Under the pieces are notes generated by a model. That model did not search any database and was not told the origin of the DNA. It was given only the letters and a program-made list of their open reading frames with translations. A stretch of 64,000 bases of DNA from Haliea sp. E1-2-M8 (GTDB lineage: Bacteria > Pseudomonadota > Gammaproteobacteria > Pseudomonadales > Halieaceae), in assembly GCF_030649675.1 (NCBI RefSeq), contig NZ_JAUTDR010000005.1, positions 62,001 to 126,000 of the forward strand. Reading direction: 5' to 3'. A program made the position numbers and the translations under genes. Shown here in pieces: positions 43,081 to 51,907 of this stretch (position 1 is the first letter of the stretch; each line of letters starts with the position of its first letter).

Positions 43081-46032
43081 ATGAATCAGATCACCCCGGC
43101 TGCCGTCAGCCATGCTGCGTTTCGCCTGTTGCGCAGCCACGAGATCGAGTCCCTGCAACTGCGGGTAGATCAGTACGAGCACCAGGCGACCGGCGCCATG
43201 CACTACCATCTGGCAGCGGACAGCAGTGAGAACGTATTCCTGGTGGCATTGCGCACAGTGCCGACGGACTCCACCGGGGTTGCCCACATCCTCGAGCACA
43301 CTGCCCTCTGCGGCAGCGAGCGCTACCCGGTTCGCGACCCCTTCTTCATGATGCTGCGACGCTCTCTCAACACCTTCATGAATGCCTTTACCAGCAGCGA
43401 CTGGACCGCCTACCCATTCGCCAGCCAGAACCGCAAGGACTTCGCCAACCTGCTGGACGTCTACCTGGACGCGGTTTTCTTCTCGCGCCTGGATCCGCTG
43501 GACTTTGCCCAGGAGGGCCATCGGGTAGAGTTCGCCGAGCCCGGCAACCCCGACAGCGATCTGGTATTCAAGGGGGTGGTGTTCAATGAAATGAAAGGCG
43601 CCAGAAGCTCGGTGCCGAGCACCCTGTGGCAAACCCTGTGCGAGCATCTGTTCCCGACCACGACCTACCACTACGACAGCGGCGGTGACCCCAAAAACAT
43701 ACCGGACCTGAGCTACGCGCAGCTGAAGGCCTTCTACCAGAGCCACTACCACCCGAGCAACGCCATCTTCATGACCTTCGGCGACATACCGGCCCACGAG
43801 CACCAGGCTGTGTTCCAGGATCTGGCCCTGCAGCATTTCCAGCGCCTGCCGCAGCGCATCGAAGTGCCCCTGGAGCAGCGCTACAGCGCACCGCGCCGCG
43901 TCGAGCGTCCCTATGCCCTGGACGATTCCGGTGACACCAGCCGCAAAACCCACATCGTCATGGGCTGGCTGCTGGGGGAAAGCACCGATCTGCAACAGCT
44001 GCTCGAGGCCCAGTTGCTGACCAGCGTATTGCTGGACAACAGCGCCTCACCGCTGATGCAGGCGCTGGAGACCACCTCCCTGGGCCAGGCGCCATCACCC
44101 CTGTGCGGGCTTGAGGATTCACAGCGCGAGATGGTCTTCAGCTGCGGCATCGAAGGTGGCGAAGCGGCTTCTGCCGATGCGTTGGAAACGCTGGTTCTGG
44201 ACGTTATCGAAACCGTGGCCCGGGACGGAGTCCCGGCGGCCCAACTGGAGGCCGTGCTGCACCAGCTGGAATTGCACCAGCGGGAAATCAGCGGTGACGG
44301 CTTCCCCTACGGGCTGCAGCTGATCCTGCAGGCGCTGAGCCCTGCCACCCACTATGCCGACCCGGTCACGGTACTGGACCTGGATCCGGTGCTGGCCACG
44401 CTGCAGGAAAATATCCGTGACCCGGAGTACATCAAGGCTCTGGCGCACCGCCTGTTGCTGGATAATCCACACCGGGTCACCCTGGTCATGACGCCGGACA
44501 CCGAGCTGTCGGCGCGGCGCCTGGTGGCCGAGGCAGAGCGCCTGGCGGCTCTCAAGACAGAGATGACCGCAACAGACAAGCAGGAAGTCGTAGCGCTGGC
44601 GCAGAAGCTGGAGCAGCGCCAGCAGCAGGTGGGTGACATGAGCATCCTGCCGAAAGTCACTCTGGCCGACGTACCCGCCAGCCTGCCGGAACCGGAGTAC
44701 CGCGAGCAGCAACAGGGCGACCTGAGCCTGACCACCTATACCCAGGGCACCAATGGTCTGGTGTACCAGCAACTGGTCAGCCCGCTGCCGGCAATGGATC
44801 TTGCCACAACCGCGCTGCTGCCCCTCTACACCCGGCTCCTGACCGAGGTCGGCCTCGGCAGCGAGGACTACCTGGCGGTGCAGCATCGTCAGGCCGCCAC
44901 GGTCGGCAGCATCGGCGCCTCCACCACCCTGCGCGGTGCGGTGGACGACGAACAGCAGCTGCAGGGGTTTTTCACCCTGGCCTCCAAGGCGCTGGCACGC
45001 AATAGCGAGGCCCAGGTCGCACTGATGCGGGACAACTTGCAGCAGGTCCGCTTTGATGAAAGCGGACGCCTGCGGGAACTGGTGGCACAGGCCCGGGCGC
45101 GCCGGGAACAGTCCGTGACCGGCAACGGCCACGGCCTTGCGATGACCGCCGCCAGCGCCGGCATGAGCCCGCTGGCTCGGATCAACCATCTGCTCGGCGG
45201 GCTGGAGGGCATCCGTTCCCTGAAAACACTGGACGACAGTCTGGCCAGCGACAGCAGCGTACAGGGCTTTATCGGCACTCTGGAGGGCATTCACAACTCC
45301 GTCACCGGCATGCCACCGCGATTGCTGGCCATCGCCGACGAACACGCCATCGACGCGGTCAGTCGCCAGGCCCTGTCAGCCTGGAGCGCCGTCACCCACC
45401 CGGATGCGAGCGGGACTCCCTTCAGTGCAGAGCCAGTGCGCGAGGCACGCCGCGAGCTGTGGATCGCCAATACCCAGGTCAACTTCTGCGCCCGGGCTTA
45501 TCCCACTGTGCCGGTAGGTCACCCGGATGCGGCGGCCCTGACCGTGCTCGGCGGCTTCATGCGCAACGGCTATCTGCACCGGAGCATCCGCGAACAGGGC
45601 GGGGCCTACGGCGGCGGCGCCAGTCAGGACTCGGGCATTGCCGCATTCCGGTTCTATTCCTATCGCGATCCGCGGCTGCTGGACACGCTGGCGGACTTTG
45701 ACCGCGCCATCGCCTGGATGCTGGAGACGAAACACGAGGCCAGCGCGCTGGAGGAAGCGGTACTGGGCGTGATCAGCAGTCTGGACAAGCCCGCTTCTCC
45801 CGCCGGCGAGGCGAAACAACATTTCTACCAGCGTCTGTTTGGCCGCAGCCACGAGCAGCGGGAAGTCTTTCGCCGCGCCATTCTGCAGGTGAGCCTGGAG
45901 GATCTTCGCCGGGTGACGCAGCGCTACCTCGACCCGGCCAGCGCCAGTACCGCGGTTGTGACCAGCCGCAAGCAGCAGGAAGCGCTGGGTTCCGCGGTGG
46001 CCGAGCTGGGGCTGCGGATCGAGGTTTTATAG
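43081..46032 (+). CDS. M16C (presequence protease/PitrM-like) zinc metalloprotease
   Basis: The start at 43081 (MNQITPAAVSHAAF) gives 983 residues; upstream in-frame codons overlap the cyclase gene. The inverted zinc motif HILEH (His69, Glu72, His73) is followed by a distal Glu in VVFNEMKGAR. The M16C family layout (four related domains in one chain, HP-SNAIF and DSGGDPKNIPDLSYAQLKAF) is complete. Such enzymes degrade short unfolded peptides, as PreP does in mitochondria. No signal peptide is seen, so it is probably cytoplasmic. Confidence 0.94.
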   Translation: MNQITPAAVSHAAFRLLRSHEIESLQLRVDQYEHQATGAMHYHLAADSSENVFLVALRTVPTDSTGVAHILEHTALCGSERYPVRDPFFMMLRRSLNTFMNAFTSSDWTAYPFASQNRKDFANLLDVYLDAVFFSRLDPLDFAQEGHRVEFAEPGNPDSDLVFKGVVFNEMKGARSSVPSTLWQTLCEHLFPTTTYHYDSGGDPKNIPDLSYAQLKAFYQSHYHPSNAIFMTFGDIPAHEHQAVFQDLALQHFQRLPQRIEVPLEQRYSAPRRVERPYALDDSGDTSRKTHIVMGWLLGESTDLQQLLEAQLLTSVLLDNSASPLMQALETTSLGQAPSPLCGLEDSQREMVFSCGIEGGEAASADALETLVLDVIETVARDGVPAAQLEAVLHQLELHQREISGDGFPYGLQLILQALSPATHYADPVTVLDLDPVLATLQENIRDPEYIKALAHRLLLDNPHRVTLVMTPDTELSARRLVAEAERLAALKTEMTATDKQEVVALAQKLEQRQQQVGDMSILPKVTLADVPASLPEPEYREQQQGDLSLTTYTQGTNGLVYQQLVSPLPAMDLATTALLPLYTRLLTEVGLGSEDYLAVQHRQAATVGSIGASTTLRGAVDDEQQLQGFFTLASKALARNSEAQVALMRDNLQQVRFDESGRLRELVAQARARREQSVTGNGHGLAMTAASAGMSPLARINHLLGGLEGIRSLKTLDDSLASDSSVQGFIGTLEGIHNSVTGMPPRLLAIADEHAIDAVSRQALSAWSAVTHPDASGTPFSAEPVREARRELWIANTQVNFCARAYPTVPVGHPDAAALTVLGGFMRNGYLHRSIREQGGAYGGGASQDSGIAAFRFYSYRDPRLLDTLADFDRAIAWMLETKHEASALEEAVLGVISSLDKPASPAGEAKQHFYQRLFGRSHEQREVFRRAILQVSLEDLRRVTQRYLDPASASTAVVTSRKQQEALGSAVAELGLRIEVL

Positions 46033-46054
46033 GCACACCGCCGCAACGCAAAAT

Positions 46055-46089
46055 GACCCGGGGCCAGCCTGGAAGGCAGGACCCGGGTC
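46055..46089. terminator. GC-rich hairpin between the M16C and cpxP genes
   Basis: Perfect 8-bp arms GACCCGGG (46055-46062) and CCCGGGTC (46082-46089) surround a 19-base loop in the 78-base gap between two convergent genes. There is no T-run on either side, so it would be a weak intrinsic terminator or RNA 3'-end stabiliser. Confidence 0.45.
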
Positions 46090-46110
46090 GCTGGACGGAG
46101 CTGTCAGCGC

Positions 46111-46623
46111 CTAGCTGTCACTGGCTTCGCTGTCCCCCGCCTCCTGAGGACCACCCTTCCCCTTGACCTTGCCCGCGCCCTTGCCGTGCTTGCGCCCGTG
46201 CTCGCCGCGCTGCGCTTCCATGGCCTCCAGCTTGCTGCGCTGCTCCTCATCCAGCAGCTCGTGCATTGCAGCGCGGGTTGCGGTCATGCGGTAAGTACTG
46301 CGCGCCGTTATCTGGCCCAACTCATCCGCCAGGGCCCGGGCGACACCAGCGTCAAAGCTGTTGGCCTGGGCCCGCAGCTGCGTCTTGATCTCCTGCATCC
46401 GTTCACGGTCCGCGGCGCCCGCCTCGCGAGCCTCGTCCATCAGTTTGGCAACGCTGGTTTGCTGCTCGGCGTCCAGATCCAGATGACGGGTCATCTTGCC
46501 CAGCATGCGCTCGGAACCGGCCTCGTCTCCCGGCTGGGCCAGGGCGGGTCCAGCGACAGCTGCGGCGCTTATTGCCAGCGCCAGTGCGCTGGCGCGGAAA
46601 ACTGAAAATTTAGGTGTTTGCAT
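46111..46623 (-). CDS. cpxP: CpxP/Spy-family periplasmic stress protein
   Basis: The ATG at 46623 gives 170 residues with a signal peptide (about residues 1-29, ending GPALAQ). The mature protein is helical and carries two LTxxQ-like motifs (LDLDAEQQTSVAKLM and LLDEEQRSKLEAM), the mark of CpxP/Spy proteins. The C-terminus is a basic Lys/Gly tail. CpxP binds the CpxA sensor and dampens signalling, and Spy-type members are ATP-independent chaperones. It is divergent from a CpxR-like regulator with a CpxR box between them. Confidence 0.88.
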   Translation of the reverse strand: MQTPKFSVFRASALALAISAAAVAGPALAQPGDEAGSERMLGKMTRHLDLDAEQQTSVAKLMDEAREAGAADRERMQEIKTQLRAQANSFDAGVARALADELGQITARSTYRMTATRAAMHELLDEEQRSKLEAMEAQRGEHGRKHGKGAGKVKGKGGPQEAGDSEASDS

Positions 46624-46654
46624 GGATTTTCTCCGGTTGGCTGAACACGTAAAC

Positions 46655-46683
46655 AGTATCCTCAAAGCCTGTGTAAGTGTGAG
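46655..46683 (-). promoter_or_regulatory. Probable promoter of cpxP
   Basis: On the minus strand -10 GATACT (46655-46660) and -35 CTCACA (46678-46683, four of six consensus bases) are separated by 17 bases. The CpxR box lies 10 bases upstream of the -35, a position suited to activation. The -10 is 32 bases before the cpxP ATG. Confidence 0.5.
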
Positions 46684-46693
46684 CCCCCGGAAG

Positions 46694-46708
46694 GTAAAAA
46701 ACTGTAAA
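46694..46708. promoter_or_regulatory. CpxR box
   Basis: The sequence GTAAAAAACTGTAAA is an exact GTAAA-N5-GTAAA, the known CpxR recognition pattern. It sits in the 169-base gap between cpxP and the cpxR-like gene. It can serve the cpxP promoter and possibly autoregulate cpxRA. Confidence 0.8.
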
Positions 46709-46792
46709 GAAGCGTAGCAGTCGGTTGTCGGAGCATGGCTTTTCCACCCCGACGACTCCACACTACAAACTGATGCAACCCGACTGACTGCC

Positions 46793-47491
46793 ATGACCGA
46801 GCGCCTGCTGATCATTGATGACGACCGCGAACTGTGTACCCTGCTGCGGGAGTTTCTGCAGTTGGAAGGCTTTGCCGTGGATCTTTGTCACGATGGGCGC
46901 GAAGCCCTGCTGCGCTGCCGGCAGGAGAATTTTGATGGCATCGTCCTGGATATCATGCTCCCGGGCATGTGGGGCCTCGAAGTGTTGCGCAAGCTGCGTG
47001 AGCGGCTGGATACTCCCGTGCTTATGCTGACTGCCCGCGGCGAGGACACGGACCGCATCATCGGCCTCGAGCTGGGTGCCGACGACTACCTGCCCAAACC
47101 CTGCAACCCGCGGGAACTTGCGGCCCGACTGCGCGCCATCCTGCGCCGTGGGCGCAGCGCGGAGCCGGCCGGGAACGGTGACCTGCGGGTGGGCCTGACC
47201 CACTTGAGCAGCGCTGACCGCAGTGCCTCCTGGAATGAACGGGACCTGGAACTGACCAGCGCCGAGTTCAACATCCTCAACACACTGTTGACGCACGCCG
47301 GCAGTGTGGTGGACAAAGAGTCGCTGAGTCGCCAGGCCCTGGGGCGATCGTTGTCGGCCTACGACCGCAGTGTCGATGTCCATGTCAGCAAGATCCGCAA
47401 GAAATTCGCTGCCTGCGGCGCAGACAATCCGATTGTCAGCATCCGCGGCGCGGGCTACCAGTTCAACGTGTCCGCCGCGGAACACAACTGA
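46793..47491 (+). CDS. cpxR: CpxR-like OmpR-family response regulator
   Basis: The 232-residue protein has a receiver domain (residues ~4-115) with acidic pocket DDD, phospho-acceptor Asp in GIVLDIMLPGMWG, Thr in MLTARG and Lys in YLPKP. A C-terminal winged helix (~135-225) follows, with LELTSAEFNILNTLLTHAG and SVDVHVSKIRKKF. The sequence and the divergent cpxP with its CpxR box point to the envelope-stress regulator CpxR. The stop shares a base with the kinase start. No clear Shine-Dalgarno is seen at the ATG. Confidence 0.93.
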   Translation: MTERLLIIDDDRELCTLLREFLQLEGFAVDLCHDGREALLRCRQENFDGIVLDIMLPGMWGLEVLRKLRERLDTPVLMLTARGEDTDRIIGLELGADDYLPKPCNPRELAARLRAILRRGRSAEPAGNGDLRVGLTHLSSADRSASWNERDLELTSAEFNILNTLLTHAGSVVDKESLSRQALGRSLSAYDRSVDVHVSKIRKKFAACGADNPIVSIRGAGYQFNVSAAEHN

Positions 47492-48846
47492 TGCCGGCGT
47501 CATCCCTGTTCGTGAAGATCTTTTTCGGTTTCTGGGTAGTCACCATCGCCGTGCTCGCCAGTTGGCTGGTGGCCGGCCACTATCTGGACTCCCTGCTGCC
47601 GGATGAAAGCCAGACGCGCCGGGGCGACGGCCCGCCACGGTTTGTCATGCGCCTGCTCTACGACCTGCAGAATGAACCCGCTGATCAGCTCTCACAGGTC
47701 ATCACCGACGTGCAGCAGGAATACCGGGTACGGGCCTGGTTGCTCAATGCCAGCGGCGAGGATGTTCTCGGGCGGCGCGTACCGGACAACGTGGCGACGG
47801 TTGCGGCGCGGGTGAACGAGAGCGGTAAACGCGCGTTCCTGCGCGACGCTGGTCGCCATCTGGTGGCTCACCAGCTTTACCGTGACGACCTGGGGCCCAT
47901 GCGCTCGGTCCTGGCGTTCAAACCCAACCGTTCACGCCTGGCCCACACGCTGGGCAGCAACCTGTGGCTGCGGGCAGCGCTGGCGGTGCTGGTGTCGGGC
48001 CTGCTGTGTTACCTGCTGTCGCGGGTGCTGACCCGGCGCCTGGGCGGGCTGCGGCAGGCGGCCGGCAAGCTCGCCGATGGCGACCTCGCGGTGCCGCTGG
48101 CAGTACGCGACCGGGGCGGTGACGAAACAGACGATCTGGCCCGGGACTTCAATAGCATGGCGGCCCAGCTGCAGCAGCGCATCGATGTCCAGCGGCGCCT
48201 GCTTGCGGATGTATCCCATGAACTGCGCTCGCCCCTGGCCCGGCTGCGGGTCGCGCTGGCGCTGGCCGAGCAGAACCCCGCCGCAGTCGCCCCGCAGCTG
48301 CAGCGGATTGAACGTGAAGCCACGCGGCTGGACGAACTGATCGCGGAACTGCTGAGCAGCCAGAGCGAAGACTGTGCCATGGACGAACACATTGACCTGG
48401 TGCCCCTGCTGCAGGACCTGTGCAACGACGCCAGTTTCGAGGGTCGTTAGAGCGGGCGCAGGGTGCACCTGCAGTGCGCCTGCGAACAGGCCCTGGTGCT
48501 GGGCGATGGCGGGCGCCTGCGCAAGGCCTTCGACAACGTGTTGCGCAACGCGCTTTACTACAGCCCGCCGGCTACGGAGATCAGCGTCAGTGTCAGTGCG
48601 CGTGCGGGCGAATTGACGGTCACCATTGCAGACCGGGGGCCCGGGATTCCCGCGGCCGAGCTGGCCCGGGTGTTCGATGAATTCTACCGGGTGGATTCCG
48701 CCCGCACCCGGGACACCGGCGGCTATGGTCTGGGTCTGGCCATAGCCCACCAGGCCATCGTCCAGCACGGCGGGAGGATCACCGCCCGCAACACCAATCC
48801 CGGCCTACGCATGGAAATCACCCTGCCGCTATTTGATCATCTGTGA
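47491..48846 (+). pseudogene. cpxA: CpxA-like sensor histidine kinase interrupted by an in-frame TAG
   Basis: The first frame (47491-48450) encodes 319 residues: TM1 (~8-29), a periplasmic domain (~30-155), TM2 (~157-177), HAMP and a HisKA dimerisation domain with the phospho-acceptor His243 (ADVSHELRSPLARL). A TAG at codon 320 stops it. The same frame then continues without any indel to 48846 and encodes a complete HATPase: N-box NVLRNALYYSP, DRGPGIP, GGYGLGLAI. A GTG at 48463 could restart translation of the 127-residue ATPase part. A single C-to-T change (CAG to TAG) would explain the break. It may be a true nonsense mutation, a suppressed stop, a split kinase or a sequencing error; intact length would be 451. 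Confidence 0.85.
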
Positions 48847-48867
48847 GCCGCAGCCCCTGGGCCAGAA

Positions 48868-49620
48868 TCAGCCGAGGAAGGCCTGACCACCGTCCAGCGC
48901 TATGCTCTGACCGTTGACGTAACCGGCCCCCTCGGAACACAGCAGGGCCACAAAGCGGCCGATGTCCTGCTCGCAATCGCCGATCCGGCGCTGGGGTATC
49001 TGGGCAAAAAACGCCTCCGCTTCTGCGGGGTCACGCTGCAGCCACCATTCCAGGGCCGGCGACAGTGCGTGGGGCAGAATGGCATTACAGCGGATATTGT
49101 CCGGACCCCACTCACAGGCCGCCGCCCGGGTCAGGGAGCGGATAGCTTCCTTGACTCCCGCGTAGGCGCCGTAGCCCGCCATGTCCCAGCGTTTGGCGGC
49201 CGAGCTGCCGAGGTTGATGATTACCCCGTCGCCCTTGAGATGGGGGTAGCACAGCTTCATCAGGCGCAGGGTCGCCATGGGGCCGGATTCCCAGCCTGCG
49301 GTCACCGCGTCATCGGTAACCTCCAGCAGACGTCCCAACGGCACCTCCTGGGCGTTGTTGACCAGGATATTGAGGCCATCCCAGTTGCTGATTACGGTGT
49401 CCACACAGGCCTGCAGCGACTCGGGAGACTTCACCTCGCACACAATCGGCAACGCCTCGCCGCCACGCTCCCGAATCTTTTCGACCGTCGCTTCCAGCTT
49501 GGCCAGGGTGCGGCCGCTGACGGCCACCTTGGCGCCCTGGGCCGCCAACGCCAGGGCGATGCCCTGCCCGACTCCCTGCCCGGCACCGGTTACCAGCGCC
49601 ACTTTATCTTGCAGATTCAT
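48868..49620 (-). CDS. Short-chain dehydrogenase/reductase
   Basis: The 250-residue classical SDR has VTGAGQGVGQGIA, LVNNAQE, catalytic Ser in NLGSSAAKR, Tyr and Lys in YAGVK, and ends NGQSIALDGGQAFLG. The segment GRTLAKLEATVEKIRERGG is typical of NADP-linked enzymes. The C-terminal loop has tryptophans (PALEWWLQRDPAEAEAFF). It is convergent with the cpxRA locus and divergent from another SDR gene, with 212 bases between. It belongs to the redox-enzyme-rich region that follows. The substrate is unknown. Confidence 0.93.
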   Translation of the reverse strand: MNLQDKVALVTGAGQGVGQGIALALAAQGAKVAVSGRTLAKLEATVEKIRERGGEALPIVCEVKSPESLQACVDTVISNWDGLNILVNNAQEVPLGRLLEVTDDAVTAGWESGPMATLRLMKLCYPHLKGDGVIINLGSSAAKRWDMAGYGAYAGVKEAIRSLTRAAACEWGPDNIRCNAILPHALSPALEWWLQRDPAEAEAFFAQIPQRRIGDCEQDIGRFVALLCSEGAGYVNGQSIALDGGQAFLG

Positions 49621-49832
49621 TCACTTTCTCCACTTGTCATGTGAGCTCCAGCATACCGTTAGCCGCGCTGCGGCAACAGGCCGGGCCGCGGTGACAAGCC
49701 CCGCGTTGAATGCTTTCCCGCAAGCATACTGCCATATTGTACCCGGCTGTTGATGTTGCCCATGACGCCCTGAACCGGCGCGCCATTCGCGCTACCATCC
49801 GCACATCACAGCGCAAAACAGAGGAGCAAGCC

Positions 49833-50591
49833 ATGGCTATTCTCGAGGGCAAGATCGGCATCGTCACCGGCGCCGGCCAGGGCATAGGACGGGCCATCGC
49901 CCAGTGCTTCGCCCGCGAAGGGGCGAAGGTGCTGATAGCGGACTTCAATGCCGAGTCCGGCGAGGAAACCGCGGCCAGCATCGTGGCGCTGGGCGGCGAG
50001 GCGCTGTTCATCCACGGCGACGTCAGCGACGAAGCTTCGGTGAAGGACATGGTGGCCGCGGCCGTCAGCGCCTGGGGACGGCTGGATATCGCCTGCAACA
50101 GCGCCGCCCTGAGCCGCGGTTCCGGCCCTATTCACGAATTCACCCGGGACGTGTTCGACCAGACCGTGGAAATGTGTCTGACCAACACCTGGCTCTGTAT
50201 GAAATACGAGATTGCCGCGATGCTGGCCGCGGGGGGCGGCGCCATCGTCAACATTTCCTCCAATGCCTCGCTCAAGGGCCAGGCCTTCAATACGGCCTAC
50301 GCCGCTGCCAAGGGGGGAGTGAACATCCTGACCAAAAGCTCCGCTGCGGAATACGGCGGCCAGGGCATCCGCATCAACGCCGTGTCGCCGGGTGTCATCC
50401 GCACCCCGGGCCTGGAGAAGTATTTCAGCGAACAGCCGAAAGTCGCCGAGCAGTTGAAGAAAGTGGCGGTGCTGAACCGCCTCGGCGAGCCCGAGGAAAT
50501 CGCCGAGGCGGTCGCCTTCCTGTGCAGCGACCGCGCCTCCTTCATCACCGGCCAGATTCTGTCCGTGGATGGGGGCGGCGCGGTTCGGTAG
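49833..50591 (+). CDS. Short-chain dehydrogenase/reductase
   Basis: The ATG at 49833 is preceded by GAGGAG and gives 252 residues. Motifs are VTGAGQGIGRAIAQC, catalytic Ser in NISSNASLKG, Tyr/Lys in YAAAKGG, and ITGQILSVDGGGAVR at the end. The usual NNAG is CNSAA. An Asp after beta-2 (IADFNAESGE) suggests preference for NAD. Such enzymes oxidise secondary alcohols such as hydroxysteroids or hydroxyacyl compounds. REP repeats begin 25 bases downstream. Confidence 0.94.
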   Translation: MAILEGKIGIVTGAGQGIGRAIAQCFAREGAKVLIADFNAESGEETAASIVALGGEALFIHGDVSDEASVKDMVAAAVSAWGRLDIACNSAALSRGSGPIHEFTRDVFDQTVEMCLTNTWLCMKYEIAAMLAAGGGAIVNISSNASLKGQAFNTAYAAAKGGVNILTKSSAAEYGGQGIRINAVSPGVIRTPGLEKYFSEQPKVAEQLKKVAVLNRLGEPEEIAEAVAFLCSDRASFITGQILSVDGGGAVR

Positions 50592-50616
50592 CGGCGTTCG
50601 ACGACCGATCACTGCA

Positions 50617-50805
50617 ATCGCCCGCGGAGCGGGCTCCTACGTGGGAGCCGACTCTGTCGGCGATGTTATCGCCCGCGGAGCGGGCTCCTACACCATTGTG
50701 GGAGCCGACTCTGTCGGCGATGCCATCGCCCGCGGAGCGGGCTCCTACACCATTGTGGGAGCCGACTCTGTCGGCGATGTTATCGCCCGCGGAGCGGGCT
50801 CCTAC
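50617..50805. repeat. Ordered array of seven REP-like palindromes, 57-bp period
   Basis: Two related 24-base units alternate. Unit A, ATCGCCCGCGGAGCGGGC plus TCCTAC, occurs at 50617, 50668, 50725 and 50782. Unit B, GTGGGAGCCGACTCTGTCGG plus CGAT, occurs at 50641, 50698 and 50755. Each unit has a hairpin (GCCCGCGGAGCGGGC or GCCGACTCTGTCGGC), so consecutive units face opposite ways. Later A-B junctions contain ACCATT. Unit A also occurs near 17341-17362. This matches gammaproteobacterial REP/BIME elements. The array fills the whole gap between an SDR gene and the OYE gene. Confidence 0.9.
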
Positions 50806-51875
50806 ACACCGGCTTCCGCAGAAGCCGTCGGGTAGCTGGTGTAGCCCTCCGGGCCGGGCGCATAAAGAGTTGAGGGGTCAAACCTCGCCAGCGGCAGGCT
50901 CTGCCGCCAGCGCTCCACCAGGTCCGGGTTGGCGATAAACGGGCGCCCGAAGGACACCGCCGCCACCGCGCCGGATGCCACCGCGCCCTCGGCCTCGTCA
51001 AGTTTGTAACTCTCGTTGGCAATCAGACGATCGCCGAAATAGCGCTGCCCCAGCGCCAGATTGTCGACCCGGCCCGCGGGCATGCGGATCACGTGCAACC
51101 AGGCCAGGTCCAGTTTTGCTGCTTCCGCCAGCAGGTAGTCGAAGGTCTCCTCCGGGTTGTCGTCCGTCAGGTCATTGAAACCATTGTCGGGGCAGATACG
51201 CATGCCCACCCGGCCGGCGCCTGCCTCTGCAACCATTGCCTGCAACACTTCCAGCACAAAGCGCGCACGATTGGCGACCGAACCGCCGTAGTCGTCCGTG
51301 CGCCGGTTGGTGCCGGTAGACAGGAACTGGGCGGGCAGATAGCCGCTGGTGCAGTGCAGCTCGACACCGTCAAAGCCGGCAGCCAGGGCATTGGCGGTGG
51401 CCTGGCGGTACTCTTCGATAACGCCGGCAATCTCCTCCAGCGCCAGCGCCCGGGGCGCGTCCATGGGCTGCATGCCGGCCTGGTCCGTGTACATCTCCGC
51501 TTTGGCGGTGATTGGGGACGGTGCCACGGTCTCCGCACCGGCGGGCTTGTTGTAGTGGCTGGCCACCCGGCCCACGTGCATGATCTGCGCGACAATGCAG
51601 CCGCCCGCGGCGTGGACCGCGGCGGTGACCTCGCCCCAGGCCGCCACCTGTGCCGCGTTGTAGAGGCCCGGAGTGCGGCAATAGCCGAGACCGCTGGCGC
51701 TGGGCGCGACACCCTCGCTGATGATCATGCCAGCACTGGCGCGCTGGCGGTAGTACTCGGTCATCAACGGGGTGGGTACGGCATCGGTGCCGGCGCGACT
51801 GCGGGTCATGGGGGCCATCACAATGCGGTTGCGCAAGTGCAGGGCGCCGAGTTCCAGTGGTGTCAGGAGATCCAT
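50802..51875 (-). CDS. Old Yellow Enzyme family alkene reductase
   Basis: The ATG at 51875 (MDLLTPLELGALHLRNRIVMAPMTRSRA) gives 357 residues. FMN/TIM-barrel OYE motifs are present: VMAPMTRSRAG, QIMHVGRVASH, the ligand-binding His and catalytic Tyr in GFDGVELHCTSGYLPAQFL, and VSFGRPFIANPDL. In the usual pair HGAHGYL/HxxN the second residue is varied (HCTSGYL). The enzymes reduce C=C bonds of enones or nitro compounds with NADPH. Its stop codon TAG lies inside the last REP unit. It follows the SnoaL-like gene with 32 bases between. Confidence 0.94.
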   Translation of the reverse strand: MDLLTPLELGALHLRNRIVMAPMTRSRAGTDAVPTPLMTEYYRQRASAGMIISEGVAPSASGLGYCRTPGLYNAAQVAAWGEVTAAVHAAGGCIVAQIMHVGRVASHYNKPAGAETVAPSPITAKAEMYTDQAGMQPMDAPRALALEEIAGVIEEYRQATANALAAGFDGVELHCTSGYLPAQFLSTGTNRRTDDYGGSVANRARFVLEVLQAMVAEAGAGRVGMRICPDNGFNDLTDDNPEETFDYLLAEAAKLDLAWLHVIRMPAGRVDNLALGQRYFGDRLIANESYKLDEAEGAVASGAVAAVSFGRPFIANPDLVERWRQSLPLARFDPSTLYAPGPEGYTSYPTASAEAGV

Positions 51876-51907
51876 AGCAGGGGTAATCCTCGATCGGGTA
51901 ACGGGGT

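Noticed and set aside
48463-48846. Independent small ATPase gene
   Set aside because: It is the in-frame continuation of the cpxA-like kinase after a single TAG and has only a weak ribosome site, so one broken gene is the simpler reading.
50617-50805. CRISPR array
   Set aside because: Repeats alternate between two palindromes and the intervals are only 3-6 bases and almost constant, so there are no spacers. It is a REP array. The open frame across it is also a by-product of the 57-base period.
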